Assembly (NCBI GenBank): GCA_946628525.1
Contig: CAMOWO010000046.1
Location: 1 to 6,357 of the forward strand
DNA: 6,357 bases
Source of the DNA: an uncultured Bacillota bacterium
Lineage (GTDB): Bacteria; Bacillota_A; Clostridia; Peptostreptococcales; Anaerovoracaceae
Direction: 5' to 3'
The position numbers were made by a program, and so were the translations under genes. The stretch's first letter is position 1. Every line of letters starts with the position of its first letter. Positions 4,833 through 6,357 of the stretch are shown here, one piece after another. Under the pieces are notes generated by a model, which was not told where the DNA came from, searched no databases, and worked only from the letters and a program-made list of their open reading frames with translations.

Positions 4833-6357
4833 TCAGATGTCGTATCCTCGCTCGACCATCATATTGAACTGACTTTCAGGGAACATCTTGATGACTCTTT
4901 CCTTCGTCTCATCGCCGATCTGCTCCCTTATCCATACATAGTAGTAACTTCCTGAGACTCTGATCTCGCCGATGTCCAGTCTTTTGAATGGATCGGGATT
5001 CGAGTTCTTCTTCTCCGAAAGCGTATTCTTGGTTGACTGCTGCGAGATCATCGAAAGAACGCTCTCATCTCCGTCTTTGAGGAGTGCGTACTTCTGTGAT
5101 TCGTAGGCCATTACCTGCCCAATAACCTCTTCATCGTAGTAGACTGATTCGTTCTCCTCAGTCCTGCCCCACTCAAATTCGGTTATGGGCATTGATAGGA
5201 CCAGGTCCGAAATGTCAGCGACCTGCTCCTCGTCATAAACGAGTTCCGGATCGTATGCTACCGTCTCGATGAGACCTTTGTAGTTCTGATCCGCCTTCTC
5301 TGTCACGACTTCCTGATAGTCATCTCTGGGTGCCTCTCTTCTGTCTGCGGCCAGCACCTGGTATTCCTGCTCCTCTTCGCCTGTGATGAGGTGGATCACC
5401 TTGTTGAGCTGGTTGTCAACGATCTCTGCCACCCTGCTCTGTGGTGCTACGTAGTGGACACCGATGCCGACGATCTCTGCTGCCAGTACGAGGCAGAGCA
5501 GAACGAGCAGTATGATCAGGATCGTTCTTCCCTTGCCGCCCTTGACCTCTTCTTCTGCTTCCTCTGCAACATCTGCTGCTGCAGCCTTCACTGATTTTGC
5601 AGACTTCTTCGCCTTCTTGGCTTCTCTTGCTGCTTCCTTTGCAGCCTTTTTGGCTTCTTTATCTGCAGCTTTCTTTTCTTTTCTGGAAAGTGCGACGGCA
5701 CCTGCCGCTGCGGCGCCTGCGGCTCCTGCTGCGACGGCTTTCGCATCGCCTGCCTCAGCTTCTTCGCTTACGTTATTGAATGCGGATTCTTCTTCCTGCT
5801 GACGGATGAGGGCTTCGGCTTCTTCTTTGCCGTAGTCGTCAAAGTCATTGGAAGGAAGATCTGCGAATGTCTCCGGCATCTGGCCTACGACGATGGTGCT
5901 GTCGGTCTTGTCGCTTCCTGCCGGGAATTCCTCATCGAATCTTCTCGTTCCGCTGAGGTCATCGGCAGGACTCTCTGACTTGTCCAGTCTGTCTCCGAAG
6001 ACCATAGTCGGCTCTTCGACTTCTGTATATACAGGTTCCTCTGCCTGTGGCAGATCCTGCGGTTCTTCTGTTACTTCTTCCGGAATGAATCCCGCTTCAG
6101 CAGCTGGCTCCTCTGCCGGCACTTCCTCCGGGATGAAGGCGTCCGTGGCCGCTTCTTCAGCAGCTTCTTCCGGGACGATCTCTTCGGAAACGACTTCTTC
6201 AGGAACGACCTCTTCCGGAACGACCTCTTCGGAAACGACTTCTTCAGGAACGACCTCTTCCGGGAGGAACGGATCTGCTTCCGTCATCTCCTGCGGAACG
6301 TCTTCCTTCGTGAGAGGCACTTCCATCGTCTGCGTTTCATCCAGATCTGCGGCCGCT
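4833..6357 (-). CDS. Unrecognised single-pass membrane protein with acidic repeat region (5' end outside window)
   Basis: I do not recognise this family. The frame is open to the window edge and ends in TGA. The first internal ATG (6326) has no ribosome binding site, so the true start is probably upstream. Counting from that ATG: residues 22-56 are seven Pro/Ser-Glu-Glu-Val-Val units; 57-100 continue as Glu/Pro/Ala-rich sequence with two FIPEEV motifs; 101-190 are acidic with spaced Thr motifs; 196-262 are Ala- then Lys/Ala-rich, likely helical; 268-290 are a transmembrane helix preceded by KGGKGR; 292-497 form a mixed domain of about 205 residues with no Cys. The positive-inside rule puts the long acidic tail in the cytoplasm and the C-terminal domain outside. 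The UPF0182 gene starts about 50 bases downstream, so a shared operon and perhaps a shared complex are likely. That it is a real gene is secure; its function is unknown. Confidence 0.85.
   Translation of the reverse strand, partial: AAADLDETQTMEVPLTKEDVPQEMTEADPFLPEEVVPEEVVSEEVVPEEVVPEEVVSEEIVPEEAAEEAATDAFIPEEVPAEEPAAEAGFIPEEVTEEPQDLPQAEEPVYTEVEEPTMVFGDRLDKSESPADDLSGTRRFDEEFPAGSDKTDSTIVVGQMPETFADLPSNDFDDYGKEEAEALIRQQEEESAFNNVSEEAEAGDAKAVAAGAAGAAAAGAVALSRKEKKAADKEAKKAAKEAAREAKKAKKSAKSVKAAAADVAEEAEEEVKGGKGRTILIILLVLLCLVLAAEIVGIGVHYVAPQSRVAEIVDNQLNKVIHLITGEEEQEYQVLAADRREAPRDDYQEVVTEKADQNYKGLIETVAYDPELVYDEEQVADISDLVLSMPITEFEWGRTEENESVYYDEEVIGQVMAYESQKYALLKDGDESVLSMISQQSTKNTLSEKKNSNPDPFKRLDIGEIRVSGSYYYVWIREQIGDETKERVIKMFPESQFNMMVERGYDI
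5457..5525 (-). other. Transmembrane helix of the unrecognised membrane protein
   Basis: These codons give an uninterrupted hydrophobic stretch (TILIILLVLLCLVLAAEIVG and on to GIGV) of about 23 residues after a basic KGGKGR. It is the only membrane segment visible in the protein and divides the cytoplasmic low-complexity part from the outer domain. A signal-peptide role is unlikely because about 270 residues precede it. Confidence 0.85.
5541..5741 (-). other. Ala/Lys-rich low-complexity segment before the membrane helix
   Basis: The segment begins with an Ala/Gly run (VAAGAAGAAAAGAVAL), passes into repeating Lys-Lys-Ala and Lys-Glu-Ala triplets (for example KEAKKAAKEAAREAKKAKKSAK) and ends in an acidic patch (AEEAEEEVKGG). 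It should form a long charged helix resembling histone-H1-like or TonB-like linkers. It could bind nucleic acid, acidic cell-wall precursors or its own acidic N-terminus; this is inference. The composition also produces open frames on the opposite strand that are not genes. Confidence 0.7.
6166..6270 (-). repeat. In-frame 15-base tandem repeat array encoding (P/S)EEVV units
   Basis: Seven consecutive 15-base units, each beginning TCTTC on the plus strand, start at 6166, 6181, 6196, 6211, 6226, 6241 and 6256. They encode PEEVV, PEEVV, SEEVV, PEEVV, PEEVV, SEEIV and PEEAA in protein order. A higher-order period of 45 bases is visible: 6181-6218 and 6226-6263 match at all 38 positions, including third codon positions, which points to recent three-unit duplication. 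Changes in copy number would stay in frame and only lengthen or shorten the acidic stalk. Confidence 0.9.

Noticed and set aside
5464..5802. Plus-strand frame encoding a Ser/Ala/Phe-rich protein
   Set aside because: It is the mirror of the Ala/Lys-rich low-complexity coding segment on the minus strand; its composition follows from that and it shows no domain.
6166..6270. Regular repeats suggestive of a CRISPR array
   Set aside because: The units are 15 bases, contiguous without spacers, and in frame with a protein; this is a coding pentapeptide repeat.

Overview
The window looks like chromosomal DNA from an anaerobic Firmicute of the class Clostridia. The reasons are a long clostridial-type glutamine synthetase, a UPF0182/COG1615 membrane protein (a family found mainly in Clostridia, Actinobacteria and Cyanobacteria), AGGAGG-like ribosome binding sites, a probable TTG start and a roughly balanced base composition. 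The genus cannot be read from the sequence; a moderate-GC gut or oral lineage such as Anaerovoracaceae or Lachnospiraceae is a guess. All three genes lie on the minus strand, so the order of transcription runs from high to low coordinates, and the window is densely coding.

Layout in transcription order. (1) 6357-4833: the 3' part of an unrecognised membrane protein gene whose start lies outside the window. It encodes a very acidic N-terminal region with a Pro-Glu-Glu-Val-Val pentapeptide array, an Ala/Lys-rich segment, one transmembrane helix and an extracytoplasmic domain of about 205 residues. (2) 4783-1844: a complete UPF0182 protein with seven predicted membrane helices, an acidic cytoplasmic loop and a very large extracytoplasmic domain. 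It starts about 50 bases after the previous stop, so the two genes are probably one operon. (3) 1843-1738: a 106-base gap with a 40-base imperfect inverted repeat, a good candidate sigma-A promoter and two TTGCTAT direct repeats. (4) 1737-1: glutamine synthetase, 579 codons, with its 3' end cut off by the window edge.

How they may work together: the two membrane proteins share a topology theme (acidic, low-complexity cytoplasmic region and large outer domain) and are adjacent and co-oriented, which makes a two-protein envelope complex of unknown function a reasonable hypothesis. Glutamine synthetase is core nitrogen metabolism and, having its own candidate promoter, is probably a neighbour rather than part of that unit. 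No mobile element, tRNA, rRNA or CRISPR array was seen.
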